A DNA stretch of 64,000 nt from Gimesia aquarii. GTDB taxonomy: Bacteria > Planctomycetota > Planctomycetia > Planctomycetales > Planctomycetaceae. A program made the translations under genes and the position numbers. Shown piece after piece: positions 1-8,995 of the stretch. Every line of letters begins with the position of its first letter. Position 1 is the first letter of the stretch. The stretch is taken from NCBI RefSeq assembly GCF_007748195.1, contig NZ_CP037920.1:7002062-7066061 (forward strand), read 5' to 3'. The notes beneath the pieces were generated by a model that saw only the letters and a list, made by a program, of their open reading frames with translations, was not told the origin of the DNA and did not search any database.

Positions 1-969
1 CACAATCATGCCCGGCTTGAGTTCTGTGGACTGGTTGGCTCCCAGGCGCGGACCTTCGTGAATGTCGAGACCGATGCCATGCCCCAGTCCATGCGAAAAG
101 TATTTTCCAAAGCCTGCTTTGTCGATGATTTTTCTTGCGACGGAATCGACCTTTTTACATGTCACTCCCGGTCCTATGGCTTCGATGGCAGCACACTGCG
201 CCTTCAAAACCGTGTTGTAAACTTTTTCCAGTTTGCTTGTAGGTCGACCGTGGATGATCATACGCGTTAGATCGCTTCGATATCCTTTTTGGGTCATAGC
301 CCCCCAGTCGACCAGCAAAAAAGGAGATTCCCCAATTCGCTTCTCGGACGGTATCGCATGCGGTAACGCTGCCCGCTCACCTGCTGCGACAATCGGGTCG
401 AAGGCCGCCTGCCGTGCTCCGAAGCGTCGCATGGCATGTTCTAATTCATGCGCTCCTTCCAACTCGGTCATGTCCTTCGTAAGGATGGCGCGCAATACCC
501 CAAAGCCCTGTTGTGCCTGTTGAACGGCTTTGCGAGTTTCCTCGATTTCCGAAGCATCTTTCACCATCCGTAACTCTTCAACAAAACTATCGAGAGGGGC
601 CCACTGGATGGCAGGTGTGATACCATTTAACGACTCTAAAAGAGCACAGGTCACAACATGGCTTTCGAAGCCTACCTTTGTAAGACGTGCTTTTTTCAAG
701 ACTTTTTCCAGAGCCTTTGTCATCGACTCGGTGGACGGGCGAATGTAAACATCCAGACCAGGACATTCCTCCTCGATTTGAATCGTATAACGAGCATCGC
801 TGATCAGAATAGTTTGTGCTTTTCCAATTAATAAATAGCTGGAATCACCCCCAAAACCGGTGAGATAGGTCACATTCGTTTCACTGGTGACTAACAGTGC
901 TTCGACTCCCATGCGTTTCAGGAGTGAATTCAATTTTTTCTGTCTGGCGGCGATATAGTCTTTACTCAT
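1..969 (-). CDS. M24 family Xaa-Pro aminopeptidase, 3' end cut by window edge
   Basis: Reading leftward from ATG at 969 gives 323 residues with no stop before the window edge, so the C-terminus is missing. The protein is a pita-bread metallopeptidase expected to remove the N-terminal residue preceding proline, in the cytoplasm. Residues 1-130 resemble the creatinase N-terminal domain (LTGFGGDSSYLLI, ISDARYTIQIEEE). The catalytic domain follows with the first metal ligands of M24 enzymes visible: Asp in LLVDWGA (about 220), Asp in RSDLTRM (about 231) and His in SHGLGHGIGLDIHE (about 300). The two Glu ligands should lie beyond position 1. It is divergent from the P-type ATPase gene at 1279. A prolidase function is possible, since family members are hard to separate by sequence alone. 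Confidence 0.9.
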   Translation of the reverse strand, partial: MSKDYIAARQKKLNSLLKRMGVEALLVTSETNVTYLTGFGGDSSYLLIGKAQTILISDARYTIQIEEECPGLDVYIRPSTESMTKALEKVLKKARLTKVGFESHVVTCALLESLNGITPAIQWAPLDSFVEELRMVKDASEIEETRKAVQQAQQGFGVLRAILTKDMTELEGAHELEHAMRRFGARQAAFDPIVAAGERAALPHAIPSEKRIGESPFLLVDWGAMTQKGYRSDLTRMIIHGRPTSKLEKVYNTVLKAQCAAIEAIGPGVTCKKVDSVARKIIDKAGFGKYFSHGLGHGIGLDIHEGPRLGANQSTELKPGMIV

Positions 970-1278
970 GGGATTCCTTAATGAACTAGTGCTGATAGTC
1001 GCACTAACTTGCTGTTTTTTACGCGATTTACTTCTATAATTTTTGCTGACCAACTGTTACATTTTTGTAAGTTGCCATCTGGCTCGCTATGCCGATCAAA
1101 GCGATTATGGAAATGATTCCATTTAAAACGGTCAAAGTCGGATCTTAAACCTTTTATGAGAAATTTGCGAAGAAAAAAATCCGAAGTTTCTGTTTCTTCT
1201 CCTGAGGTGCTATGATTTTATTACTTTTGATTAGGATATGCCCCTGCTTCCTCTCTCTATTTTCGATATCGATTTTTC
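970..1278. other. Intergenic region between divergent peptidase and metal ATPase genes
   Basis: No gene is visible in this 309-base stretch, which must hold the promoters of both flanking genes. At 1051-1074 there is an imperfect inverted repeat (arms CAACTGTTAC and GTAAGTTG around ATTTTT; pairing needs a two-base bulge). It could be an operator or the start of a weak hairpin. This is inference only; I do not recognise a named regulator box. Confidence 0.4.
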
Positions 1279-3480
1279 ATGGACCAGAACCAAGACGAAC
1301 AAATCTTTAAAATCCAGGACATGGATTGTGTCGAAGAAGTTTCCGTTTTGAAACGGGAAATTTCCCCACTCGTCGGTGGAGAGGAATATCTGTTTTTTGA
1401 CATTCTCAATCGTAGAATGACAGTCAAGCCATCAACACAGCCCGTTTCTGCGGAAGCAGTGATTCAAGCCATCAATGAAACCGGGATGCGGGCCGAGATC
1501 TGGGATGCAGAGAAACAACAAGCGGAATCCGGTTCATTCTGGTCGAAACAGGGACGATCTCTACTGACTGGCTTGAGCGGTGTGATGATGTGCTCAGCGT
1601 TTCTGACTCATATCATTTTAGCAGGCAGTTTCAGCGCTGCCCTGGGTGCGGAAGAAACGGCCAATGCATCAATGCCGTTACCTGTCCGTTTACAATATCT
1701 GGCAGCCATCATTACCGGTATCTGGTTCGTGTTGCCTAAAGCCTGGTTTGCATTAAAGCGTTTGCGACCGGATATGAACCTGTTGATGTGCATCGCTGTG
1801 ATCGGAGCGCTATTTATAGATGAGTGGTTTGAAGCCGCCGCTGTCGCGTTTCTGTTCGCCTTCTCACAACTGCTGGAAGCCTGGAGTGTAGGCCGTGCAC
1901 GTAAAGCAGTCGCGGCACTAATGGACCTGACGACTCCGATTGCCCGTATTCGCGATGAGCAAGGAAACGAAACGACGGTCACACCCGAGTCTGTGGAAGT
2001 CGATACGATTTTTCTCATCCGACCGGGCGAAAAAATTCCGTTGGACGGCCGAGTGGTAAAAGGAGAAAGCGAAGTCAATCAGGCGCCCATTACAGGCGAA
2101 TCGATCCCCATCATGAAACAAGTTGATGATGAAATATTCGCGGGTACGATTAATGGGGACGGCCTGCTGGAAGCGAAATGCACCAAACTGGCGGAAGATA
2201 CCATCCTTTCACAAATCATTCGCATGGTGGGAGAAGCGCAGACCCGCCGTGCGCCATCGGAAGTTTGGGTCGAAAAATTCGCCAAAGTTTATACACCAAT
2301 TGTCATGGCGGCAGCATTGTTGATTTTGCTGACTCTGCCGCCTCTATTGCAAATTAGCTGGCACGATTCGCTTTATCGATCACTTGTGCTGTTAGTCATT
2401 GCCTGTCCTTGTGCACTGGTGATCTCCACGCCGGTCAGCATCGTTGCTTCCCTCGCAGCAGCAGCCCGGAATGGGGTGCTGATTAAAGGGGGCGAGTTTG
2501 TTGAAGCACCTTCCAAATTGAAAGCGTTGGCGCTGGACAAAACAGGTACGCTCACACAAGGCAGACCTGTCGTCACCAAAATCGTTCCGTTGAACGGTCA
2601 CACCGAATCAGAGTTACTTGAACGCGCCGCCGCATTGGAAGCGCACAGTAATCACCCTCTGGCGGTAGCAATTCTGGACGCGGTTGAAAAACAGAATGTC
2701 AAATATCAGCCGGCAGAAGACTACCAGATTATTCAAGGTAAAGGTGCAACGGCGCTGATTAATGGACGAGAATTCTGGCTGGGATCTCATCGCTATCTGG
2801 AAGAGCGAAATGAAGAAACTCCCGAAGTACACCGGCAGCTTGAGGAGCTTTCGAACGCTGGTCAAACCGTAGTCGTTGTAGGAAATGAAACTCATGTCTG
2901 TGGTTTCATCGCTTTAGCAGATCGTGTGCGCGAAACATCGGCGGATGTGATTCGCGACCTACACCATGAAGGGGTAAAAGAGCTTGTCATGCTGACGGGT
3001 GACAACGCGGGCACTGCTCAAGCGGTTGCTGAAGAAGTGGGTATGGATACCGTGCATTCCGAATTACTGCCGGAAGATAAACTCACCGTCATGGAATCGC
3101 TGGTGGAAGAATACGAATACGTGGCGATGGTCGGTGATGGCGTGAATGATGCGCCCGCGATGAGTCGTTCGACTTTGGGCATTGCGATGGGAGCCGCCGG
3201 CAGTGATGTCGCTATCGAATCAGCTGACATCGCGTTAATGACGGATGACCTGACCAAAATTCCGTGGCTGATTGGTCACTCGCACCGTACATTGCGCATT
3301 ATTCGTCAGAACATCATCTTTGCGTTGAGTATCAAAGTGTTATTCATGCTGTTGATGGTCTTTGATCAAGCCTCGTTGTGGGCAGCCATCGCCGCCGACA
3401 TGGGTGCTTCACTGCTCGTCATATTCAATGGCCTGCGTCTGCTCCAGACGCCAGCAACGGCAAAGCTGAATGAAGTGTGA
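1279..3480 (+). CDS. Heavy-metal P1B-type ATPase, Zn/Cd/Co exporter type
   Basis: This 733-residue inner-membrane pump should export divalent soft metals using ATP. An HMA-like N-terminal domain (residues 9-70) carries MDCVEE, with Cys17 but Glu20 where the second Cys of CxxC usually lies. Membrane helices follow from about residue 98. Then come the actuator loop (PITGES), the CPC transport motif at 376-378 in CPCALVISTP, the phosphorylated Asp420 in DKTGTLTQG, the His-Pro motif HSNHPLA (456-462) and the hinge GDGVND (619-624). The last helices contain SIKVLF and AADMGAS, including the Lys and Asp typical of the Zn/Cd (ZntA-like) subgroup rather than copper pumps. It converges with the AroDE-like gene, separated by only 15 bases. 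Substrate is inferred from motifs; the pump class is secure. Confidence 0.94.
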   Translation: MDQNQDEQIFKIQDMDCVEEVSVLKREISPLVGGEEYLFFDILNRRMTVKPSTQPVSAEAVIQAINETGMRAEIWDAEKQQAESGSFWSKQGRSLLTGLSGVMMCSAFLTHIILAGSFSAALGAEETANASMPLPVRLQYLAAIITGIWFVLPKAWFALKRLRPDMNLLMCIAVIGALFIDEWFEAAAVAFLFAFSQLLEAWSVGRARKAVAALMDLTTPIARIRDEQGNETTVTPESVEVDTIFLIRPGEKIPLDGRVVKGESEVNQAPITGESIPIMKQVDDEIFAGTINGDGLLEAKCTKLAEDTILSQIIRMVGEAQTRRAPSEVWVEKFAKVYTPIVMAAALLILLTLPPLLQISWHDSLYRSLVLLVIACPCALVISTPVSIVASLAAAARNGVLIKGGEFVEAPSKLKALALDKTGTLTQGRPVVTKIVPLNGHTESELLERAAALEAHSNHPLAVAILDAVEKQNVKYQPAEDYQIIQGKGATALINGREFWLGSHRYLEERNEETPEVHRQLEELSNAGQTVVVVGNETHVCGFIALADRVRETSADVIRDLHHEGVKELVMLTGDNAGTAQAVAEEVGMDTVHSELLPEDKLTVMESLVEEYEYVAMVGDGVNDAPAMSRSTLGIAMGAAGSDVAIESADIALMTDDLTKIPWLIGHSHRTLRIIRQNIIFALSIKVLFMLLMVFDQASLWAAIAADMGASLLVIFNGLRLLQTPATAKLNEV

Positions 3481-3495
3481 TCATTATCAGCGCGT

Positions 3496-4962
3496 TTACT
3501 TTGTATACTCGCTACGGCTTTCAAAAACTGCTTCTGGAATTTCCGATCCTGTAATCGCTTTGAAAATCTGATTGAGCTGTTTGCGATATACTTCGTTTAC
3601 ATCGACGACTTCACACCCTCTGCCCTCGGCTTCGCGAATCAGTTCCGTTTCTTCGGGCAGCTGGCTGATATCCATCACAGTCATTGTTTCGCGAAGGTAT
3701 GCGGGATTAAATTCGGTCTTGCCAGGTCCCAATTTCAATTCAGGGTCGGTCTGAATCACAATGTCAGAAAGAGTATCGTATAAATTGGCAAACGGGACAT
3801 AACGGACATCGAACGCACGCGCGATTGCCTGGGCTGCTTTATCGTTACCCGAAGCAACACTGACAACAGCGCCCTGTTGCACCAGGCTATAAACGATGGC
3901 TTTTGTTAAACCACTGCTACCTAAGACGAGAATATTTTTACGCTGGAAGGCACTCGTTGATCCTGTCGTATGCTCTTCAAAGGTGGCTTCGAGACTTTTC
4001 ACTGCACTCCGCCGCACTGTGTCGTATGCGTGCCAACCATCTGGCTGATTGAGTTGCAGATCCCCGTAACCGGTCGCTTGTGATGATTCTTCCAGATGCT
4101 CTGCCAGCGGTAAAATAAATTCTCCCATGCGCGGGCTCACCACTAATGAGCGAATTTTTAGAATCCCCAACATTTTATGAACTTGTTTGAAATCATTAAT
4201 CATCAGTGGCAGGCAAATGAAATCCAGACCCAACTGTTCTGAAGCTTTATTGAAGACTTCCACTGTGCGTCGCTCTGCGACACCTAACCCGGCGACACCG
4301 ATAAAACGTGTTTTGGCTGAGATTTTTTTGTGATGATAGACTTCATCTAATTCTGCTAATGTCGGTTGTCCTTCAAAGGCTTCCATCCCTTTTTCCAGAG
4401 CAGCATAGATCCAGGGAGACCCATACTTCAAACCGAGTAATGAAAAGGTGATGCCTGCGGCTCCCAGCCCTAAACCGACCACCGGAATCTCCCGTTTCTG
4501 GCTGATCGCAGCGAGTAAAGGCCAGGCCGTTTGCAAGGTAGGAGTCGGCCAGGTGAATTTAATGATATCCGCTTTGGCGTCTTCCATTTCATCAAAGATA
4601 TCATCTACCGCAGCTAACGGTTTCTTTAAACTCGTATAGCTGATGACACGTTTCGTTTTTCCAAATCGCGGAATCTGTTGAGCGGTCTCCAGATCCAGTT
4701 CGATATAAGCAGGTTCTGCGATGATGGCCTGCTTCAGTAGATTGATCCGTTCGGACTCGGTCCCTTTGAAAGACCCTCCCTCTTCGGGTCGACGACAGGA
4801 AACCAGAATGGGTACATCGAAGCCGGCGATCAAGTCTCCAATATCGGGTGTTTTAATCAACCGATCCAGGCAGAGCTCCACCAAATCAGATTGTGCAGCA
4901 GCATTTAGAATATCCACTTTGGCAAAGCTACGGGATTCGGGAGTCACAGAGGTACAAATCAT
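3496..4962 (-). CDS. AroD-AroE type fusion protein with altered active-site residues
   Basis: The 488-residue protein joins a type I 3-dehydroquinate dehydratase domain (1-210) to a shikimate dehydrogenase-like domain (218-488), which in the normal pathway would catalyse two consecutive shikimate steps. In the first half the Schiff-base Lys is kept (Lys135 in DIIKFT), as are Glu29, the CRRPEEGG segment and Gln199. However, the usual His of ISYH is Thr110 (ISYTS), the Arg of ELRLD is Cys31, and the substrate Arg of the SR motif is Phe173. In the second half the shikimate-binding SxS and the catalytic Lys of the TPHK motif are not evident (SPRMGE instead), and the glycine motif reads GSSGLTKA. 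It may be a paralogue with a different or no activity, or a lineage variant. The fold call is firm; the activity is doubtful. Confidence 0.75.
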   Translation of the reverse strand: MICTSVTPESRSFAKVDILNAAAQSDLVELCLDRLIKTPDIGDLIAGFDVPILVSCRRPEEGGSFKGTESERINLLKQAIIAEPAYIELDLETAQQIPRFGKTKRVISYTSLKKPLAAVDDIFDEMEDAKADIIKFTWPTPTLQTAWPLLAAISQKREIPVVGLGLGAAGITFSLLGLKYGSPWIYAALEKGMEAFEGQPTLAELDEVYHHKKISAKTRFIGVAGLGVAERRTVEVFNKASEQLGLDFICLPLMINDFKQVHKMLGILKIRSLVVSPRMGEFILPLAEHLEESSQATGYGDLQLNQPDGWHAYDTVRRSAVKSLEATFEEHTTGSTSAFQRKNILVLGSSGLTKAIVYSLVQQGAVVSVASGNDKAAQAIARAFDVRYVPFANLYDTLSDIVIQTDPELKLGPGKTEFNPAYLRETMTVMDISQLPEETELIREAEGRGCEVVDVNEVYRKQLNQIFKAITGSEIPEAVFESRSEYTK

Positions 4963-5119
4963 GCTGCTTCACAATCAATCTGAAATGAGATGGTAGAGCC
5001 AGAACACTTTTACAAATCGAAGCCCATCAATTATGCCAGATCTGTGTTGTAATGAAAGCGCGAATCTTGCACTTCGGCAAATTTATTGACACGCTAATCG
5101 TTTTGTCTCTGTTCAATAA

Positions 5120-5158
5120 AAAACGCTTCCTCAGATGATAAAGTAGAGGAAGCGTTTT
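5120..5158 (-). terminator. Rho-independent terminator, probably for the Cys-rich gene
   Basis: Perfect 13-bp arms AAAACGCTTCCTC (5120-5132) and GAGGAAGCGTTTT (5146-5158) enclose a 13-base loop. Read leftward, the stem ends in a run of T residues, as expected for a terminator behind the minus-strand gene that ends at 5226. It is nearly symmetric and could also stop rightward transcription. Confidence 0.8.
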
Positions 5159-5225
5159 ATTTTCAAATCAGAAACAGGACCACTACGAGGGACTGACTCA
5201 AAAGTTACGCAGTGGTTTCTTTTCA

Positions 5226-5702
5226 CTATTTTCTGATTAGCGTCGCAGGAGCCAGTGGAGGTCGTGCTTTGGCGGATTGAGTTGGTTTCTGGACCGACTT
5301 TTGGTGTGGTTTTTGAACAGCTGTTACGCAATTCCCAGACGAGCAGGAATCACAGTTGCATTCAACGGTCCACTTATATCCGCATTTCTCACAAGTATAA
5401 TTATGCTTTTTCAGAACACGAACCGTTTTGATTTTCCCACATTTTAAATCACAACATTTCTGCCAGGGAAAACGTACGGGAGGAATACAGATGTCTTTGC
5501 ATTCAATATAGTAACAATGCTTTTTGATTTTTAATGTTTCCACATGCATTCGACAGGTTTTGCAACCCTGTGAACAGTAATTGGTGTTTCCACAAACACC
5601 TTTCGTCTGATCACAACAGGGCACTTGAGATTCGGCAAAGTTCCGGTGCCCACTTATGAGCGTGGCTGTGATCGCCAGTAAAATCATTCCTGAATATTTC
5701 AT
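5226..5702 (-). CDS. Secreted cysteine-rich protein (18 Cys), function unknown
   Basis: About 158 residues with a hydrophobic signal peptide (MKYSGMILLAITATLISG) and then 18 cysteines, many in CC, CxxC and CxC patterns (SQGCKTC, EKCGYKW, ECNCDSC). The tail is rich in Gln, Lys and Pro. The spacing suggests either several disulfides or structural metal sites, for example zinc-ribbon-like CxxC pairs. I take ATG at 5702 rather than 5711, because AGGAA abuts the upstream ATG directly but lies nine bases from the second one. It stands alone ahead of the porin gene, with its own terminator at 5120-5158. I do not recognise a characterised family. Similar Cys-rich exported proteins are, as I recall, common among planctomycetes. 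Confidence 0.75.
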   Translation of the reverse strand: MKYSGMILLAITATLISGHRNFAESQVPCCDQTKGVCGNTNYCSQGCKTCRMHVETLKIKKHCYYIECKDICIPPVRFPWQKCCDLKCGKIKTVRVLKKHNYTCEKCGYKWTVECNCDSCSSGNCVTAVQKPHQKSVQKPTQSAKARPPLAPATLIRK

Positions 5703-5766
5703 ATTACTCATTTCCTGAGAGATTAATTTTTTAGTATCACACTTTTAAATCAACACTATTCTGCTG

Positions 5767-7347
5767 TTAGAAGTCAACCATGAATCGTGCTCCAAAGATG
5801 TTTGACCGACCACCGGTGAAGCCATCAATCGGACCACGGTCGTCAATTTGAGCATGGATATAGTTGAACTGCAGGCGGGCATGCGAATTCCACCACCAAA
5901 CCATACCAAACGTGAAGTTACGTTCGTCACCACCAGTGATATCAGCATCAGTTAAGTTGAGGTAAGAATAGCGAGCAGCAATCTGCCAGGCACCCCAACC
6001 ACCGGCTTTGCCATCATCGCAGGTGTTGACAAAGAAAAAGTTTTCCAACGGTTTCACGCGAGCAATAGTACCTGTTCTACGATTGATGGGCTGGTACTCA
6101 CCTGTCAGGAAGTAAGCGGCTTGCACATATGCACCATCGAAAGTGAGATCGGGTCCATCGTTTCCACGTCCCACATTGGTAACCTGGTATTCGCTCACAA
6201 CTGAGAACGATCCGATGTTCAACATGAATTCGAAACCGAGAGTATTAAACCAGTCTGCTCCGGCAATTCGGCCTGTATTTAACCAACGCACACTTCCCGT
6301 CCGTGCTTCGGGACGAGTTCGAAACCGGGCTTCGTTGTTATCAGAACTGGGTTCAACCACATCTCCATCCGGATGAGCCCACATATCGGCAATCCCCAGA
6401 TGCAAGTAGCCACGACCGCCAGAGGTTTCATCATACCAGGGAGTTCCTGCCAAACGACCGTTCACACTCATTTGCCCTGCATCACCAACATAGGTTCCAT
6501 CACTGGCAATATTCTCCAAATTATAAATACCATAGCGCCAGTTCCAGGTTTCGTCTTCAGAAACACCATAAGCGGCGATCCCCAAACGTCGGGCATCTTC
6601 GTTGAATGCTTCGATTACCAGAGGACGTTCCAAGAACGTGTTGTAACGACTACTATTAAGGTGATCCATACCCAGGGGACGCTTCTGGTTACCAATCAAG
6701 AGTGTCTGAAAGACGGGCAAGTCCTTCCATCCGATATAAACATCTTTGAATGCAGGATCTCCGGGATTACCAAAGTCGTACTCGAATTTATAGAGCATGT
6801 TATCTTTAATATCACCGGAAACACCGATACGCAAACGACGAAATTCAAAGCGGTTTTCTGGATCGGCTGGGTCTGCCGGATTATTAAAGGCAGCAATCCC
6901 CGGTGTACTATCAGAGAAATTCCATCCATCTAAATGAATTCGACCGAACACTTTTAGGGTCGTGACTTTGGAAGCATCTTTTGCCTTTTTCGCCTGTTCG
7001 GACTCACTGAATTTCTTCCAGTCCTCTTCAAGAGTGGACAGGCGACTTTCCAGTGCGGGGTCTCCTTCGGCATTACGAAAACTGTTAATGAGCATTTCAT
7101 CTGACTCATCAAGACTGCCCCCCACTTTTTCCAGTTGGGGTGGCAACACCGTGGCTTTTGCTGGCACTGATGGTTGAGTCTTGGTTTGCTCCAGTTCCTG
7201 AATTCGACTCTCGGCGGCCTCTAATCGCTCGAGTAATCTTTCCAATTTATCAGAACTGATTTGAGTGTCTTCCGCAAAGCTACTTTGAGAACGGAACAAC
7301 GTTCCTAAGAGAAGTAGAAACCCTGCAAGTTTAATGAACGTGCGCAT
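5767..7347 (-). CDS. Phosphate-selective porin O/P type outer-membrane porin
   Basis: About 526 residues. It starts with a signal peptide (MRTFIKLAGFLLLLGTLF), then a short coiled coil (LERLLERLEAAESRIQELEQ region, about 33-55) that probably forms a periplasmic trimer stalk. A long stretch of alternating polar and aromatic residues typical of a beta barrel follows, ending in Phe (FGARFMVDF), the usual outer-membrane assembly signal. Recognisable OprO/OprP features are FGRIHLDGW, FRRLRIGVSGDI and KFEYDF near the start of the barrel. The family passes anions such as phosphate, but substrate cannot be read from sequence. ATG at 7347 is preferred over 7353 because AGGG sits six bases before it. 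It is divergent from the ZIP transporter, with a shared 500-base promoter region. Confidence 0.85.
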   Translation of the reverse strand: MRTFIKLAGFLLLLGTLFRSQSSFAEDTQISSDKLERLLERLEAAESRIQELEQTKTQPSVPAKATVLPPQLEKVGGSLDESDEMLINSFRNAEGDPALESRLSTLEEDWKKFSESEQAKKAKDASKVTTLKVFGRIHLDGWNFSDSTPGIAAFNNPADPADPENRFEFRRLRIGVSGDIKDNMLYKFEYDFGNPGDPAFKDVYIGWKDLPVFQTLLIGNQKRPLGMDHLNSSRYNTFLERPLVIEAFNEDARRLGIAAYGVSEDETWNWRYGIYNLENIASDGTYVGDAGQMSVNGRLAGTPWYDETSGGRGYLHLGIADMWAHPDGDVVEPSSDNNEARFRTRPEARTGSVRWLNTGRIAGADWFNTLGFEFMLNIGSFSVVSEYQVTNVGRGNDGPDLTFDGAYVQAAYFLTGEYQPINRRTGTIARVKPLENFFFVNTCDDGKAGGWGAWQIAARYSYLNLTDADITGGDERNFTFGMVWWWNSHARLQFNYIHAQIDDRGPIDGFTGGRSNIFGARFMVDF

Positions 7348-7848
7348 ACTCATCCCTGATAGTTGATCGCCTGAAAGTCATGACAAGCGATTCTGTACTA
7401 AATTTACCTATTATGCGGCTATGTACGAATAGTCCGATTATGAGGGTCTTATCGGCTGTTCTTTTTTTAAGCGAATATTAAGAAACGATGAAGGACCTTA
7501 ACATTTACTCCTTCAACGCGCACAAGCCTGAAAGAAAACCTAATCGTTACAATTTAACAACTAAAAAGTGTTCCGATTTGAACTTACCCTCGCTAAATGA
7601 GTGATTTCACTTGGAAATCACTGGGATCTGGTATTCAAAACTTTCAGGTTGAAATTCAATGATCCGGATTCATTACCGAGCAAAAGTTCAGAATCTCCTC
7701 AAATACAGTCAGAGAAGGCTCTTGCTATGATCCTTCACAAAAGCTAAAGTCAATCGCAACCAATTTGCTATTACAATATGCGAGTGATGCTTGGCCTGGA
7801 AATCTGGGAAACTCACTCTATCTGGATCTCTGGTGGCTTTTTAACTCA
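7348..7848. other. Divergent promoter region between porin and ZIP genes
   Basis: No gene is supported in these 501 bases. The clearest structure is a perfect 9-bp inverted repeat at 7600-7622. An in-frame TTG at 7765 would extend the ZIP protein by 28 residues, but that extension resembles no signal peptide and places Trp- and Asp-containing sequence ahead of a good one, so I treat it as untranslated leader. Confidence 0.5.
7600..7622. promoter_or_regulatory. Perfect 9-bp inverted repeat, candidate operator
   Basis: Arms AGTGATTTC (7600-7608) and GAAATCACT (7614-7622) are separated by five bases. It lies about 230 bases upstream of the ZIP start and 250 upstream of the porin start. Length and symmetry fit a dimeric repressor site, and a Fur-family regulator gene lies nearby, but the sequence does not match a consensus that I know. 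There is no T-run, so a terminator is unlikely. Confidence 0.35.
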
Positions 7849-8979
7849 ATGAAACCGCTCTCTCATTTCAAAAATGACGTTAAACTTACGTTACTCTTAA
7901 TGACGATCCCTCTCGTTCTGTTTTTGATCGCACCCGGATTTTTTGTTTCGCAACCTACATTGGCGGCTGAGCATACTCATCAGCATGCTGAATCTGAAAA
8001 CACATCGGAATCATCAACAGTTGCAAATGCGGATACAAAAGCACCAAACAGCATCATGTGGGCTTATACTCTGTTGGGTGTTTATTGTAGTGTCATCGTA
8101 TTCTCTTCCCTGCTGGGTGGTTGGTTACCTTCACTCATTCGCTTGACCCACACGCGTATGGAAACGCTGATCAGTTTCGTCGGTGGGCTCATGCTGGGAA
8201 TTGGCGTATTCCATCTGCTGCCGCACGCCGTGGCTGAAATGGGCTCCGTTGATCGCGCTGTCTGGTGGATGATGGCCGGTATCCTGACACTGTTTTTCCT
8301 GATTCGTACCTTCCATTTTCACCAACATGGCACCGTAGAGCTTGATGAAGAAAATGAGCACGAACACGATCATGACTGCGACCATCACCACGCTCATGCT
8401 CACGTGCACCCACATACACATTCCCATAAATTGAGTTGGGTCGGTATTGCACTGGGCTTAGCGCTACATACACTGATTGACGGTCTGGCTTTGGGTGCGA
8501 GTATCATTGCCGAGCAACATCATGAAGTCTTTCTGTCTTTGTTCGGACTGGGAACGTTTCTGGCAATCACATTACATAAACCTCTCGATGCCGTTTCGAT
8601 CACTTCTTTGATGGCAGCAGGAGGCTGGTCTGCAGGTTGGCGCAATGCCGTAAATATTGGTTTTGCCTTGATGTGTCCATTGGGAGCTTTGTTGTTTTTC
8701 CTGGGAGTTCAACAATTTTCGGAAAATCAACATATCATCATCGGATGCGCGCTCGCCTTTTCGGCGGGCGTATTTATCTGTATTTCTCTGGGAGACTTAC
8801 TGCCGGAAATGGAATTTCATTCGCATAACCGGTTTCGACTCTCCTTTGTGCTACTGCTGGGTATCGCACTCGCATATGGAATTGGTTTCATTGAACCTGA
8901 CCATGTCCATCACCATGGCAGTCATGGAGCGGATTCTTCAAATCACGAAGCCGAGCACTCACACAATCACAGTCATTAG
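7849..8979 (+). CDS. ZIP family divalent metal transporter, His-rich
   Basis: The 376-residue membrane protein should import zinc or a related metal. After a signal-like N-terminus (MKPLSHFKNDVKLTLLLMT) and a His-containing segment, three helices lead to a cytosolic-type loop packed with His, Asp and Glu (about residues 164-194, including EHEHDHDCDHHH). The metal-path helices carry LHTLIDGLALGAS and ITLHKPLDAVS, which correspond to the paired H-x-x-x-D/E motifs of ZIP helices 4 and 5. The C-terminus is again His-rich (HVHHHGSHG, EHSHNHSH). ATG at 7849 is chosen because the reading frame before it does not look coding. It converges with the Fur-family gene, with only 16 bases between stops. 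Direction of transport is inferred from the family. Confidence 0.9.
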   Translation: MKPLSHFKNDVKLTLLLMTIPLVLFLIAPGFFVSQPTLAAEHTHQHAESENTSESSTVANADTKAPNSIMWAYTLLGVYCSVIVFSSLLGGWLPSLIRLTHTRMETLISFVGGLMLGIGVFHLLPHAVAEMGSVDRAVWWMMAGILTLFFLIRTFHFHQHGTVELDEENEHEHDHDCDHHHAHAHVHPHTHSHKLSWVGIALGLALHTLIDGLALGASIIAEQHHEVFLSLFGLGTFLAITLHKPLDAVSITSLMAAGGWSAGWRNAVNIGFALMCPLGALLFFLGVQQFSENQHIIIGCALAFSAGVFICISLGDLLPEMEFHSHNRFRLSFVLLLGIALAYGIGFIEPDHVHHHGSHGADSSNHEAEHSHNHSH

Positions 8980-8995
8980 ACGAATTTATTCCCGC

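Noticed and set aside
58-748. Short plus-strand open frames over the M24 gene
   Set aside because: They lie on the opposite strand of a clear peptidase frame and show no domain, signal or ribosome-binding site.
7765-7848. TTG-initiated extension of the ZIP protein
   Set aside because: The added 28 residues lack coding character and precede a good signal-like N-terminus starting at ATG 7849.
8381-8979. CAT-rich tracts as a possible repeat array
   Set aside because: The periodicity comes from His codons in the ZIP loops, not from a DNA repeat or CRISPR.
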